Source of the DNA: an uncultured Flavobacterium sp.
Lineage (GTDB): Bacteria > Bacteroidota > Bacteroidia > Flavobacteriales > Flavobacteriaceae
DNA: 64,000 nucleotides
NCBI RefSeq assembly: GCF_946478785.1
Contig: NZ_CAMLDD010000001.1
Span: 325,417 to 389,416, forward strand
Reading direction: 5' to 3'
Each line of letters begins with the position of its first letter. Within the stretch, counting starts at the first letter, position 1. Made by a program: the position numbers and the translations under genes. Under the pieces are notes generated by a model that saw only the letters and a list, made by a program, of their open reading frames with translations, was not told where the DNA came from and made no database searches. This document shows positions 17,354 through 24,811 of this stretch, one piece after another.

Positions 17354-18253
17354 ATGAATTTAAAATCTTACTTCTCTGGTGGAGGTCTTTTTGATATTGG
17401 AATCAGTATGGCAGGAATTGATATTACCGAATCTTTTGAACTGGATGAAACTTGTTGTAAAGTTCAGAAAAGAAATTTTAGCCATAAAGTGACTTGTATT
17501 GATCTAAAGGAAAAATTAGTTGTTTCAGATCTTGAAACCGATGTTATGGTTTTTACATATCCATGCACAAAATATAGTACTATTTCAGACATACATGGTA
17601 CAAGAACAGGTGATGAACTTTTTTTACATGCTTTTCGTCACATGGCAATAGCTCTTCCAGAGGTCTTTGTAATTGAAAATGTTCCGGGCATGAAAGCCTT
17701 TCCCGTAGTTATGGAAGCAATGACAAAATTGCCTGGTTATTATGTTACGACCTTTTGCCCTATTAAAAGTGAAATTTGGCTACCACAAAAGAGGAATCGA
17801 TTAATAATTATTGGTAGTAAAAGGTCATTTAATTGGCGTGAACCAGAGAAAAAAGGTAATAGTGTGAAGCTAAAAGATATTATCGAAAAGAACCCAAAGG
17901 TTACATTACCAAATGCTATATATCAAAGAATGAATGGAGTTTACAGGGATTTACCAATTATATCAAATCCTAAAAAAGATGATATTGCTCCAGCTGCACT
18001 TGCTCATTATGCTAAAGATAAATCAACAAGATTATTGGTAGATAAAAAATTCCCAATGGGTGTCCGACCTTATTCAGTTAGAGAGTTTGCAAGATTACAG
18101 GGTGTACCTGATAGCTTTCAGTTTAATTGCTCAGATACTGCTGCTTATACAATGATCGGTAACGGTGTTTCTTGTCCGGTTGGTTTATGGGTCGGAACTG
18201 AATTAAAAAGATATTTTCAAATAAATAATAAGAAAAATGATACTAGGATTTAG
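17354..18253 (+). CDS. DNA (cytosine-5) methyltransferase
   Basis: The 299-aa enzyme has the ordered C5-methyltransferase motifs: FSGGGLFDIG (SAM binding, motif I), TYPCTKYS with catalytic Cys71 (motif IV), IENV at 107-110 (motif VI), LPQKRNRLIIIG (motif VIII), REFARLQGVP (motif IX) and GNGVSCPVG (motif X). The target recognition region between VIII and IX is short. No restriction enzyme gene lies nearby, so it is probably an orphan phage modification enzyme that protects phage DNA. It overlaps the next gene by 17 bases. Confidence 0.92.
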   Translation: MNLKSYFSGGGLFDIGISMAGIDITESFELDETCCKVQKRNFSHKVTCIDLKEKLVVSDLETDVMVFTYPCTKYSTISDIHGTRTGDELFLHAFRHMAIALPEVFVIENVPGMKAFPVVMEAMTKLPGYYVTTFCPIKSEIWLPQKRNRLIIIGSKRSFNWREPEKKGNSVKLKDIIEKNPKVTLPNAIYQRMNGVYRDLPIISNPKKDDIAPAALAHYAKDKSTRLLVDKKFPMGVRPYSVREFARLQGVPDSFQFNCSDTAAYTMIGNGVSCPVGLWVGTELKRYFQINNKKNDTRI

Positions 18254-18767
18254 CACACAATTAAACGGAAAGCCTACCCATTTTGTAGAAAAGATCTGGA
18301 AAGGTTTAAAAAACAATATTACAAAAGAATTATACTTTAAAATATTACAATACAATAATTACGAGTTAACTACAAAACAATACCCTGTAGATATAGATAT
18401 TTATGAAAAGGTTTTACCAAAACTCCACACTTTCCGGGAAGATCCAAAAGATCGTTGGAAAGCCGGAATGAAGATTGATTTTTTTATCAATGTTCGTAAA
18501 AAAAATATGTTTCGATTTGCTCCGGTTCTGCCAGTGGTCAGCATTCAAAAAGTTAGCATTGAATGGAGACCGTCAAGTTATCCAAAATTGAAACCCTTAG
18601 TTTGGATTGATGACAAAATATTTTACGATCATCATTTTGATTTTGGAAAAGTCAAAATGTTAGAATTGGCTCACAATGATGGTTTCGATTCTATAGAAGA
18701 TTTCTTCGTTTACTTCAAAGAAGATTTTACTGGAAAAATTATTCACTGGACTGATTTAAAATACTAA
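18237..18767 (+). CDS. Phage protein with ASCH/PUA-like features
   Basis: The 176-aa protein has the segment KLHTFREDPKDRWKAGMKIDFFINVR (near residue 65), which resembles the motif of phage ASCH-like proteins, followed by PVVSIQKVSIEW. ASCH domains bind RNA or nucleotides. It overlaps the methyltransferase gene by 17 bp. The domain call is by pattern only. Confidence 0.45.
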   Translation: MILGFSTQLNGKPTHFVEKIWKGLKNNITKELYFKILQYNNYELTTKQYPVDIDIYEKVLPKLHTFREDPKDRWKAGMKIDFFINVRKKNMFRFAPVLPVVSIQKVSIEWRPSSYPKLKPLVWIDDKIFYDHHFDFGKVKMLELAHNDGFDSIEDFFVYFKEDFTGKIIHWTDLKY

Positions 18768-18773
18768 AAAATT

Positions 18774-18995
18774 ATGAGAACAATTATACTACTGCTTATT
18801 GCATTTCTTTGGATGTCTTGCAGATCATACTTTATTACAAACTATAAAATCGTTACCCAAAAGCGTAATTACTACACAAACAACTACAGTTATGTAAATG
18901 ATTCGATTGTCTTTTATGAAACTAAAAGGGACGGATCTCCAAAATGCTATTATACCATTCCTTTTAAAGGTTCTGAAATTATTCCAGCGAAATAA
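18774..18995 (+). CDS. Small predicted lipoprotein
   Basis: The 73-aa protein has an N-terminal hydrophobic segment ending in the lipobox-like WMSC (Cys at residue 16), after which the mature protein is basic and Tyr-rich. It would be lipidated and anchored in a membrane. A prophage-encoded lipoprotein in the early region could act in superinfection exclusion or lysogenic conversion; neither is shown. ORF is six bp after the previous gene. Confidence 0.6.
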   Translation: MRTIILLLIAFLWMSCRSYFITNYKIVTQKRNYYTNNYSYVNDSIVFYETKRDGSPKCYYTIPFKGSEIIPAK

Positions 18996-19041
18996 ATATC
19001 AATAAGATTTTAGCTATATTTGAATCAAATATTTTTACATT

Positions 19042-19356
19042 ATGGAAATAGAAATAACGGAAATTGTTAAAAACGTCAAAGTTATCGATGTTGAATTACC
19101 TTATTATTACAAACATGATTTGTTCGCTGAATACGGTGAAAGTATTATTTACGGAAAAATAGAAGCAACAAAAGAAACCAGCATTCACGAATCTGAAACT
19201 CCTGAAGGTGGGAAAAAATACGAAATTGAAATAGAGGAGTATGATTCAATTAAAAACTCAGGGTTAGCTTCATATTTTAACCCAGAATTTAAATCAACAG
19301 TAAATGAATATGAAGCAGCGAAGCAACGTGTTTCATTATTTTTGAAGCTTTTTTGA
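19042..19356 (+). CDS. Hypothetical phage protein, preceded by TAnnTTTG
   Basis: The 104-aa acidic protein is mostly beta-strand by eye (EIEITEIVKNVKVIDVELPYYY). A TATATTTG element (19015-19022) lies 20 bp before the ATG, so it may have its own promoter. It is followed three bases later by the next gene. Family not recognised. Confidence 0.55.
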   Translation: MEIEITEIVKNVKVIDVELPYYYKHDLFAEYGESIIYGKIEATKETSIHESETPEGGKKYEIEIEEYDSIKNSGLASYFNPEFKSTVNEYEAAKQRVSLFLKLF

Positions 19357-19359
19357 CAA

Positions 19360-19644
19360 ATGATCACCGATTTAGAACAGAGTAAAATTGAAAGCATTTT
19401 ATTCCATATAGTGCCAAAAGCCCTCAGACCTGTACAGTTTTATGATGCGACACAGGAGTTTAGAGCTGATGTAATTATTGGCTTACCAAGCAAACAAAGA
19501 GGTTTTTACGATGTGCTTTATATGGATATTGAAAATATAACACCTTGGCAATTAAAAACGTTTGATAGAAGGGTTAAAAAAGAGCTTCCAGCAAAAGCAT
19601 TTACAGAACAGTACGGAAATATAACACGTTTAGGATTTAAATAA
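19360..19644 (+). CDS. Hypothetical phage protein
   Basis: The 94-aa protein (MITDLEQSKIESILFHIVPKALRP...) has mixed alpha/beta character and no membrane helix or cysteine. It sits between two other unrecognised small genes. Confidence 0.55.
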   Translation: MITDLEQSKIESILFHIVPKALRPVQFYDATQEFRADVIIGLPSKQRGFYDVLYMDIENITPWQLKTFDRRVKKELPAKAFTEQYGNITRLGFK

Positions 19645-19661
19645 TTATTAAAATGTAAGAT

Positions 19662-19895
19662 ATGGAACTTGTAGAATTAAAATTAAATATTAGTGTTACA
19701 TATGCACCAATGACGAAAGATCAATATAAAAAAATCGAACAATTTTTTTATAATGCGATAAATGATCTAAAAATCAATAATGAGGAATTAATTGATTTTT
19801 TAGCAATTGATAAAAGACCTTTTGCGGTTTCAAGTATATCACAAAACAAACCTAATGAAAATTTTGAAAGTTGTGAAATTAACCTAATTTGCTAA
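19662..19895 (+). CDS. Hypothetical phage protein
   Basis: The 77-aa acidic protein (MELVELKLNISVTYAPMTKDQY...) has an N-terminal beta strand and a central helix (YKKIEQFFYNAINDL). Its stop is one base before the next ATG. Not recognised. Confidence 0.55.
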   Translation: MELVELKLNISVTYAPMTKDQYKKIEQFFYNAINDLKINNEELIDFLAIDKRPFAVSSISQNKPNENFESCEINLIC

Positions 19896-19896
19896 G

Positions 19897-20469
19897 ATGA
19901 AAAAACTAATACTACTTATTACAATATTGCTTGGTGTAATGGTACAAGCTCAGGAAGTTTCTCCATACTATCCGGCAAAACATGTTGTAAATGATCCTTA
20001 CGATTTTACAAGCCAGATCACTTATTTTGATATGAATTACATAACAAATAACATAAGCGAGTTTCTCACGTACAGAATGAATATGGCTGTTACAAAAAGT
20101 GATAACAGTAAATTGCTTCATGATGGTGGATCTTATACAATAACTTATAGTGATAAAATTGCTCAGTCAGGAAATGCAAGCCTGATTTTTAATTATAACA
20201 TCGGAATGGTTGACAATGTTTATACAATAAAATCTTTGAAAATCTCAGGTTCTAAAGAAAGGTTGATTACTTTTTTTGTTGAGTTTTGGCAAACGAGTAA
20301 AAACTTTACAGCCCCTTCAGGAAATTCTGACGTATCACTTTTAACAGGTCAGGATGTCGCAAAATTTTACTTCAATAAAGGAAAGCCTTATATAACAGTA
20401 TCAAATAGCACATTCAAATCGTTGGATGAATTCAAAGCATACTTTGAAAAGCTGAAAACTAAGTCATAA
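19897..20469 (+). CDS. Exported phage-encoded protein
   Basis: The 190-aa protein starts with a classic signal peptide (MKKLILLITILLGVMVQAQE, cleavage after AQ likely). The mature part is beta-rich and soluble, with no sorting domain and no cysteine, so it is probably periplasmic. It is the last early gene and is followed by a strong terminator, a common place for lysogenic-conversion genes. No family recognised. Confidence 0.6.
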   Translation: MKKLILLITILLGVMVQAQEVSPYYPAKHVVNDPYDFTSQITYFDMNYITNNISEFLTYRMNMAVTKSDNSKLLHDGGSYTITYSDKIAQSGNASLIFNYNIGMVDNVYTIKSLKISGSKERLITFFVEFWQTSKNFTAPSGNSDVSLLTGQDVAKFYFNKGKPYITVSNSTFKSLDEFKAYFEKLKTKS

Positions 20470-20473
20470 AAAA

Positions 20474-20498
20474 AGCCACTTTTAAAGTGGCTTTTTTT
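20474..20498 (+). terminator. Terminator of the early region
   Basis: AGCCACTTT (20474-20482) and AAAGTGGCT (20484-20492) form a stem followed by a run of Ts, directly after the exported-protein gene. Confidence 0.85.
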
Positions 20499-20514
20499 GT
20501 GCTTAAAAACTTCA

Positions 20515-20546
20515 TTTGAAAAATACAAATTACTTATATATCTTTG
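20515..20546 (+). promoter_or_regulatory. Promoter of the late HTH regulator
   Basis: TTTG (20515-20518), 20 bp, TATCTTTG (20539-20546) fits the Bacteroidota consensus. The expected start site falls about 5-7 bp later, on or right beside the ATG at 20552, so the mRNA may be leaderless or nearly so. Confidence 0.65.
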
Positions 20547-20551
20547 CCATT

Positions 20552-20782
20552 ATGACACGCAAAGAGAGACTTACCGAAAGAAACAACCAAGTAAGAAAAC
20601 TTTTCTATGATCTACAGACTAAAAACCCAAAATGGCGAATAGATGCGATCGTGGAGGAAGTTGGAAACAAGTCCTTTTTAGCCAACAGAACGGTGGAAGC
20701 TATTATTAAATACGAAGGTATTTATAACGACAATGCAAAGCCTGTAGAATCCTCACAACCAACATTATTTCAATTTTTATAG
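20552..20782 (+). CDS. Small HTH protein, candidate middle/late regulator
   Basis: ATG 20552 gives 76 aa (MTRKERLTERNNQVRKLFYD...). The upstream open frame to 20516 would overlap the promoter. The core RIDAIVEEVGNKSFLANRTVEAIIKYEG has a helix-turn-helix look and a basic N-terminus. It lies alone between the early terminator and the divergent structural operons, the position of Mu mor/C activators. Activator function is inference. Confidence 0.6.
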   Translation: MTRKERLTERNNQVRKLFYDLQTKNPKWRIDAIVEEVGNKSFLANRTVEAIIKYEGIYNDNAKPVESSQPTLFQFL

Positions 20783-20801
20783 TACTATATTATAAATTTT
20801 A

Positions 20802-20872
20802 TATATTTGCATAGTCAGGCTTGCGGGTCGGGCAAAGCTCAGCCGTTTAGTAGTTCGCTATTAAACGGCTGT
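20802..20872 (+). ncRNA. Candidate structured small RNA after the HTH regulator
   Basis: A TATATTTG element (20802-20809) precedes an unusually GC-rich stretch. It contains a 13-bp stem closing on a UUCG loop (20841-20853 with 20858-20870, one G-U pair beside an otherwise Watson-Crick core) and an upstream weaker stem (GCTTGC with GCAAAGC). No T tract follows, so it could also be a 3' stabiliser for the regulator mRNA. The stem overlaps the last codons of the converging head gene. Confidence 0.4.
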
Positions 20873-22153
20873 TCGATTTATAACAACCAGCTTTCCTTCT
20901 TTATAAAACACGATACTATCGTATTTATAGTTTTTGTTTCTAAAAATATCCTTCGCCCTTTCCTGCATTATAGCATCCGTTAGAGGTTTGTCTAATCTGC
21001 TATCACTTATTATTGCAATAGCTCCCTGTTTAGATGCTTTGTTGGCATTCCCTGTAATATTCTTAATCGCACTTGGTCTTTTTACATCAAAATATTCATT
21101 CCCAATTTTTAAGTCCGGATTAGAAGCTTTTGACTGTAAATTCGGAAAAATAACATTTCTGATAGTCTTTTCACGTTCAGATATTTCAGGCAATATTTCA
21201 GCTACTTTGCCCTTATTTGCGTATTGTTTGGCAACTCCTAAGATGTCCTGATAATCATCGTTTTTCGAGATAAGCTTATGCTCTAAAACTTTTCCGGTTT
21301 TTGTTTCATGAACGGTATTAAATTGCTCTTTTCTATCAGATTTTAGAACCTTGTTGTCATTGAACCTTTTTGCATTTGCTTTTGATTCGGTTTTTTTAAC
21401 ATTGTCCATTCCGTTTTCATACGGCACTTCTCCAAAAACTTTTCCACTCAAAGCAGCATTGTTTTGAAACGCTCCTTTTATATCCAATTCCGGTATAACC
21501 TTGCTTGGTTCTTCATCGGTTTGCTCCAGACCACAACGACAACCCCAGTCTAAAGGCACGTTGTGAGTTTTCCAAAAAACGTGATTTATAGGTAAAATTA
21601 AACCGTCAAGAGCTTTGTGTTTTTCTCTGGTTCTGGCATCATTTACCGCATTATATTTTAGGTTTGGATATAGATCTGCATCAGCTTCATAACTTTTCCA
21701 ATTGGCGACACTATTTGCCGTTGCTACTGTATGATGGTATTCAGTTTTTAACCAACGTTGGTTGTATTCAATGTTTAGTTCTGCTGCCTTTTTTTTGAAC
21801 TCCGACCACGGAACTACTGAACCATCTTTGGTTAAAGCTTCTTCTAATTGAGATCTGAAACTGCTTTCCTTAAATGCTGAAAACTTCGCAATATCATTTT
21901 TTAAAGATGCTGCCAAATCCTCATCATAAAAATCTGTGGTTTCAGAATAACCTAAATCAAAGCCCTCACTTAGATTTGTATTGTAATAATTCCAAAGAGC
22001 TTCTTTGTTTTCTTCAGATACCTTTCTTTCATTAAAAAGTTCCTGAATGTAATCTTCTATGAGCCTGCTTAAAATGCTGTCTTCTGTTTTGTCTAATTGT
22101 ATGCTGGTATGTTCAGTATCACAACAATTAGAACGATAATATAGTTTAAGCAG
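20861..22153 (-). CDS. Mu F-like head morphogenesis protein with C-terminal nuclease-like domain
   Basis: The minor head protein (SPP1 gp7/Mu F family) is shown by NIEYNQRWLKTEYHHTVATANSVANW and NLKYNAVNDARTREKHKALDGLILPINHVFWKTHNVPLDWGCRCGLEQ. The last 110 residues (from about EKTIRNVIFPNLQ to VVINRTAV) look like a toxin-type nuclease, similar to CdiA C-terminal or PBECR domains: NEYFDVKRPS, a Gln in SKQGAIAIISDS, and a final beta hairpin. No ATG or GTG occurs in the frame before 21916 (a TTG), although homology-like sequence continues to about 22153; I give the CTG at 22153 as the outer limit. Translation may instead enter by -1 frameshift from the portal gene. Confidence 0.75.
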   Translation of the reverse strand: MLKLYYRSNCCDTEHTSIQLDKTEDSILSRLIEDYIQELFNERKVSEENKEALWNYYNTNLSEGFDLGYSETTDFYDEDLAASLKNDIAKFSAFKESSFRSQLEEALTKDGSVVPWSEFKKKAAELNIEYNQRWLKTEYHHTVATANSVANWKSYEADADLYPNLKYNAVNDARTREKHKALDGLILPINHVFWKTHNVPLDWGCRCGLEQTDEEPSKVIPELDIKGAFQNNAALSGKVFGEVPYENGMDNVKKTESKANAKRFNDNKVLKSDRKEQFNTVHETKTGKVLEHKLISKNDDYQDILGVAKQYANKGKVAEILPEISEREKTIRNVIFPNLQSKASNPDLKIGNEYFDVKRPSAIKNITGNANKASKQGAIAIISDSRLDKPLTDAIMQERAKDIFRNKNYKYDSIVFYKEGKLVVINRTAV

Positions 22154-22155
22154 GC

Positions 22156-23421
22156 TTAACGCTTTTTTTCGGTTTCAGGTTTTACAATTGCGTTTTTATC
22201 AGGCATACTTTCAATTTCTACACCGTAAATTCTTTCCATGTAGTCCTTTTTTAAAACATAGCCGGCTCCCAGTATTTCGCTGTCAATCTCAATTTGCTCT
22301 GATGCAACGATTGTTTTTTCAATTGCAATTTTGGCATTATCAGGAATTTTATAACCCAGATTTCGCATTGCTGGAACAACTCTTTTATTTAAAAAAGAAA
22401 GCATCTTTTTTCTATCCGAAATAATAACTTCACTTAGTGTATTTTCGTGAACTTCGCCCTGAGATCTGCTTGAACCGTTTTCGGTTGTCATTGTCTGGTG
22501 TAATACCAATTTGGAAAGCTCTTTATCCAAAGCCTGAATTTTCATGTAAAAAACATTGAAAGAATCGGTTTTTGTGTTTTCCTTGATTTCAACCTCAGTA
22601 CCAATTGGAAAAACACCATAAGGTGCGCTTCCCATTTCTTCCAACCATCCGGCAACTTCATTTTTTACGGATTCGCTTTGTGAGGCTATTTTAGCGATTC
22701 GAATTGGTATTCCGAATAATTCTTCGAACTCATCCCAACTACCCCAACTATGACGTTTTAAAATAGTGTAAACGGCTGCCTTTTCCAATATTCCAATATT
22801 GCTATAGAAATTCGCATAAACCAGAACATCGTCAACATTAGAAATATCTAAACCTGAATTTCCGTTTATATCAGATAAAAGAATTTTTTGCCCCGGAACG
22901 ACCAAACCACGATCAATAACTTCAGCTTTTTTTATGTTGGCTTTTTCGTATTCTTTAAACCAAATAAAAGTCTCACCTCGGTATGTTGATTTATGGGCTT
23001 CATCTAATACAACATCAAACCATTCCTGATCCTTTATGTAATCGGTTAATTTATCTTCTTTGATTCCGTCAATTACAAAAATGTAATCTTTGTTGGTAGT
23101 TCTTAATGTTCTATCCTCTGTAACTGCTGTTAAATGCCCGTCTAACATGATATCATCATAGACTTCCTGCATTGGGTAGAACCTCGGAATTTCAGACTGA
23201 TAATAAGCATAACGTGCCGCTTGCCAATCGTTAATTTCTTTTCTCCATAAACGGCGCTGACGTCTAATTACGTCAACCATTAAATTAGTAATCTTATTTA
23301 TATTGTCAGAATCTCCACTTGATAAACTTACCGTTTTACCAATGGCATTTCCTGAAAAATTAACCCTGCTATTTCTGACAACTTTTTTTGCTATCTGTGT
23401 TCTATTAATTTTTGACTTCAT
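22156..23421 (-). CDS. Portal protein, Mu gp29-like (DUF935)
   Basis: The 421-aa protein forms the dodecameric DNA gate of the capsid. DUF935 hallmarks are RRQRRLWRKEINDWQAAR near the N-terminus, SWGSWDEFEELFGIPIRIAK in the middle and the helical segment ALDKELSKLVLHQTMTTENGSSRSQGEVH. The last codons GAA AAA AAG CGT TAA contain the slippery heptamer A AAA AAG. It follows the G-like gene by one base and precedes the F-like head gene, the Mu gene order. Confidence 0.9.
   Translation of the reverse strand: MKSKINRTQIAKKVVRNSRVNFSGNAIGKTVSLSSGDSDNINKITNLMVDVIRRQRRLWRKEINDWQAARYAYYQSEIPRFYPMQEVYDDIMLDGHLTAVTEDRTLRTTNKDYIFVIDGIKEDKLTDYIKDQEWFDVVLDEAHKSTYRGETFIWFKEYEKANIKKAEVIDRGLVVPGQKILLSDINGNSGLDISNVDDVLVYANFYSNIGILEKAAVYTILKRHSWGSWDEFEELFGIPIRIAKIASQSESVKNEVAGWLEEMGSAPYGVFPIGTEVEIKENTKTDSFNVFYMKIQALDKELSKLVLHQTMTTENGSSRSQGEVHENTLSEVIISDRKKMLSFLNKRVVPAMRNLGYKIPDNAKIAIEKTIVASEQIEIDSEILGAGYVLKKDYMERIYGVEIESMPDKNAIVKPETEKKR
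22162..22169 (-). promoter_or_regulatory. Slippery heptamer A AAA AAG at portal/head-protein junction
   Basis: Read in the portal frame this is GAA AAA AAG, the strongest bacterial -1 slip sequence. A -1 shift leads directly into the open frame of the F-like gene (AAA AAA GCG TTA AGC). A short dyad TTAAG-CCTG-CTTAA begins five bases after it. Whether slippage occurs is untested. Confidence 0.45.
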
Positions 23422-23422
23422 A

Positions 23423-23914
23423 TTATCTTAGGAGTTTGTCTAATTCTTTTTTGATTTTTTGGCTTATTTGAGTGTCTAAATATTTAGATTTTCCCATGAA
23501 TTGACGTTGCGTCATTCCGTCAAGACCTTCATTGTGTCGAGCTGCGTATTTTTTACTGGTATTAAAATGCACCTGGTTACTTGCTTTGATAACATTGTAC
23601 TTAAAAGAGTTTATTAATTTATCTCCTCCGGTATTATGACCTACCAAAATCGCCCTGTCAGCATTTCTTTGTCCAAATCTGGTTACGCCTCCAGCGTTTC
23701 TTCCTCTTGTGTATCTTGTTAAATCCCGACCGTTTTTATCAGTCGTTTTTCGCTTTTCCCATTTCTTTATCCCGGTATCATTAAAACCCTGATCCCTAAA
23801 GTTTTTCTTTATAAACTTTATACCTTCAACCCCAATTATTCGCAATGATTTATCTGGAATCTCTTTTGCTGCCTTATTAAGCATGTTTTGAAGATCGTTT
23901 AAACTACCAGCCAT
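23423..23914 (-). CDS. Phage virion morphogenesis protein, Mu G-like
   Basis: The 163-aa basic protein matches the phage virion morphogenesis family (Mu G, P2 S-like tail completion): GVEGIKFIKKNFRDQGFNDTGIKKWEKRK, then the repeated pattern LVGHNTGGDKLINSFKYNV and KYAARHNEG. It acts in joining heads to tails. It overlaps the upstream gp36-like gene by 11 bases. Confidence 0.85.
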   Translation of the reverse strand: MAGSLNDLQNMLNKAAKEIPDKSLRIIGVEGIKFIKKNFRDQGFNDTGIKKWEKRKTTDKNGRDLTRYTRGRNAGGVTRFGQRNADRAILVGHNTGGDKLINSFKYNVIKASNQVHFNTSKKYAARHNEGLDGMTQRQFMGKSKYLDTQISQKIKKELDKLLR

Positions 23915-24335
23915 TTTGATAATTTTTTCGACTTCCTAATTTCATGAACTTTACCGGACTATCTGGGTTACCGTCTCCGTCAGTATCTTCTTTTTTAACG
24001 GGTAGATCTGGTTTGATTTTTCCGCTTGATACTTTTTCCAACCAAAGCAAAGCTTCATCAGCTCTAACCTTTGCAGCTTCATTTACGTTTTTGGTTCTGC
24101 GAATGTAAATGTCATGTATCACTAAGCCTTTTAGGTGTTTAAGAAGTGTTTTACTTCTATCATCACCTTCAGCACTAAAAATCTGATCAGTATCATAATA
24201 TTGATATAAGTAAGAAGACATTAAGTCAATATTTTCGTCAATTATTTCGGTTACAATTGAATCATCATTATTAATGATCCGGTTGATTATTTCATCAACT
24301 CCGACGGTTTTTAATTCTGGTTTTTCTAAAAACAT
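23904..24335 (-). CDS. Mu gp36-like protein (DUF1320)
   Basis: The 143-aa protein has the helical head-completion (connector) look: VDEIINRIINNDDSIVTEIIDENIDLMSSYLYQYYDTDQIF, then LKGLVIHDIYIRR and AKVRADEALLWLEKVSSGKI. This is the DUF1320 pattern, encoded next to gp37 in Mu-like phages. It shares one base with the upstream gene. Confidence 0.8.
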   Translation of the reverse strand: MFLEKPELKTVGVDEIINRIINNDDSIVTEIIDENIDLMSSYLYQYYDTDQIFSAEGDDRSKTLLKHLKGLVIHDIYIRRTKNVNEAAKVRADEALLWLEKVSSGKIKPDLPVKKEDTDGDGNPDSPVKFMKLGSRKNYQNGW

Positions 24336-24811
24336 TACATTGTCATTTTAAGTTTTTTATAAGTATATTTTGGATTTACGGATCTATAAATCATAGTTTC
24401 AAATGAAAGCCTGTAACTCATGATTTCTTCAGCTTCTTCTACTGGTTCTTCGTAAATGTGATTTAATGGTTTAAACTGAGTTCCTTGTAAGCCCTGAAGT
24501 GTTTCGACAATATTATCAATGACATCAATTTCAATTAAACCATGTTCAGGATCTGCTGTATTATTGAACTGATCCATCCAGCCATCTTTGCAATAAAATG
24601 TAACATCGACAACACATTTTCCTTCCTGTTTTTGTTCAACCATCATTGCCCAAGTAATCGACCTGATTTCAATCAAAGCAGCTGTGAAATAACTTGGATA
24701 GTTTTCTTTGCCATTACTGAACTGCTTTCGTTGTAAATCAATCAATTCCAACACGGGAAGTGTAGCGAGTTCCTCTTTTATTTTTATAAATAATTCTTTG
24801 CGTGGTGTCAT
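24335..24811 (-). CDS. Tail terminator-like protein (Mu gp37 position)
   Basis: The 158-aa protein (MTPRKELFIKIKEELATLPVLELIDLQRKQF...) has the alternating beta/alpha layout of tail-terminator proteins and a C-terminal strand MSYRLSFETMIYRS. Position between terminase and gp36 supports a gp37-like role in ending tail assembly. It overlaps the terminase gene by four bases. Confidence 0.6.
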   Translation of the reverse strand: MTPRKELFIKIKEELATLPVLELIDLQRKQFSNGKENYPSYFTAALIEIRSITWAMMVEQKQEGKCVVDVTFYCKDGWMDQFNNTADPEHGLIEIDVIDNIVETLQGLQGTQFKPLNHIYEEPVEEAEEIMSYRLSFETMIYRSVNPKYTYKKLKMTM

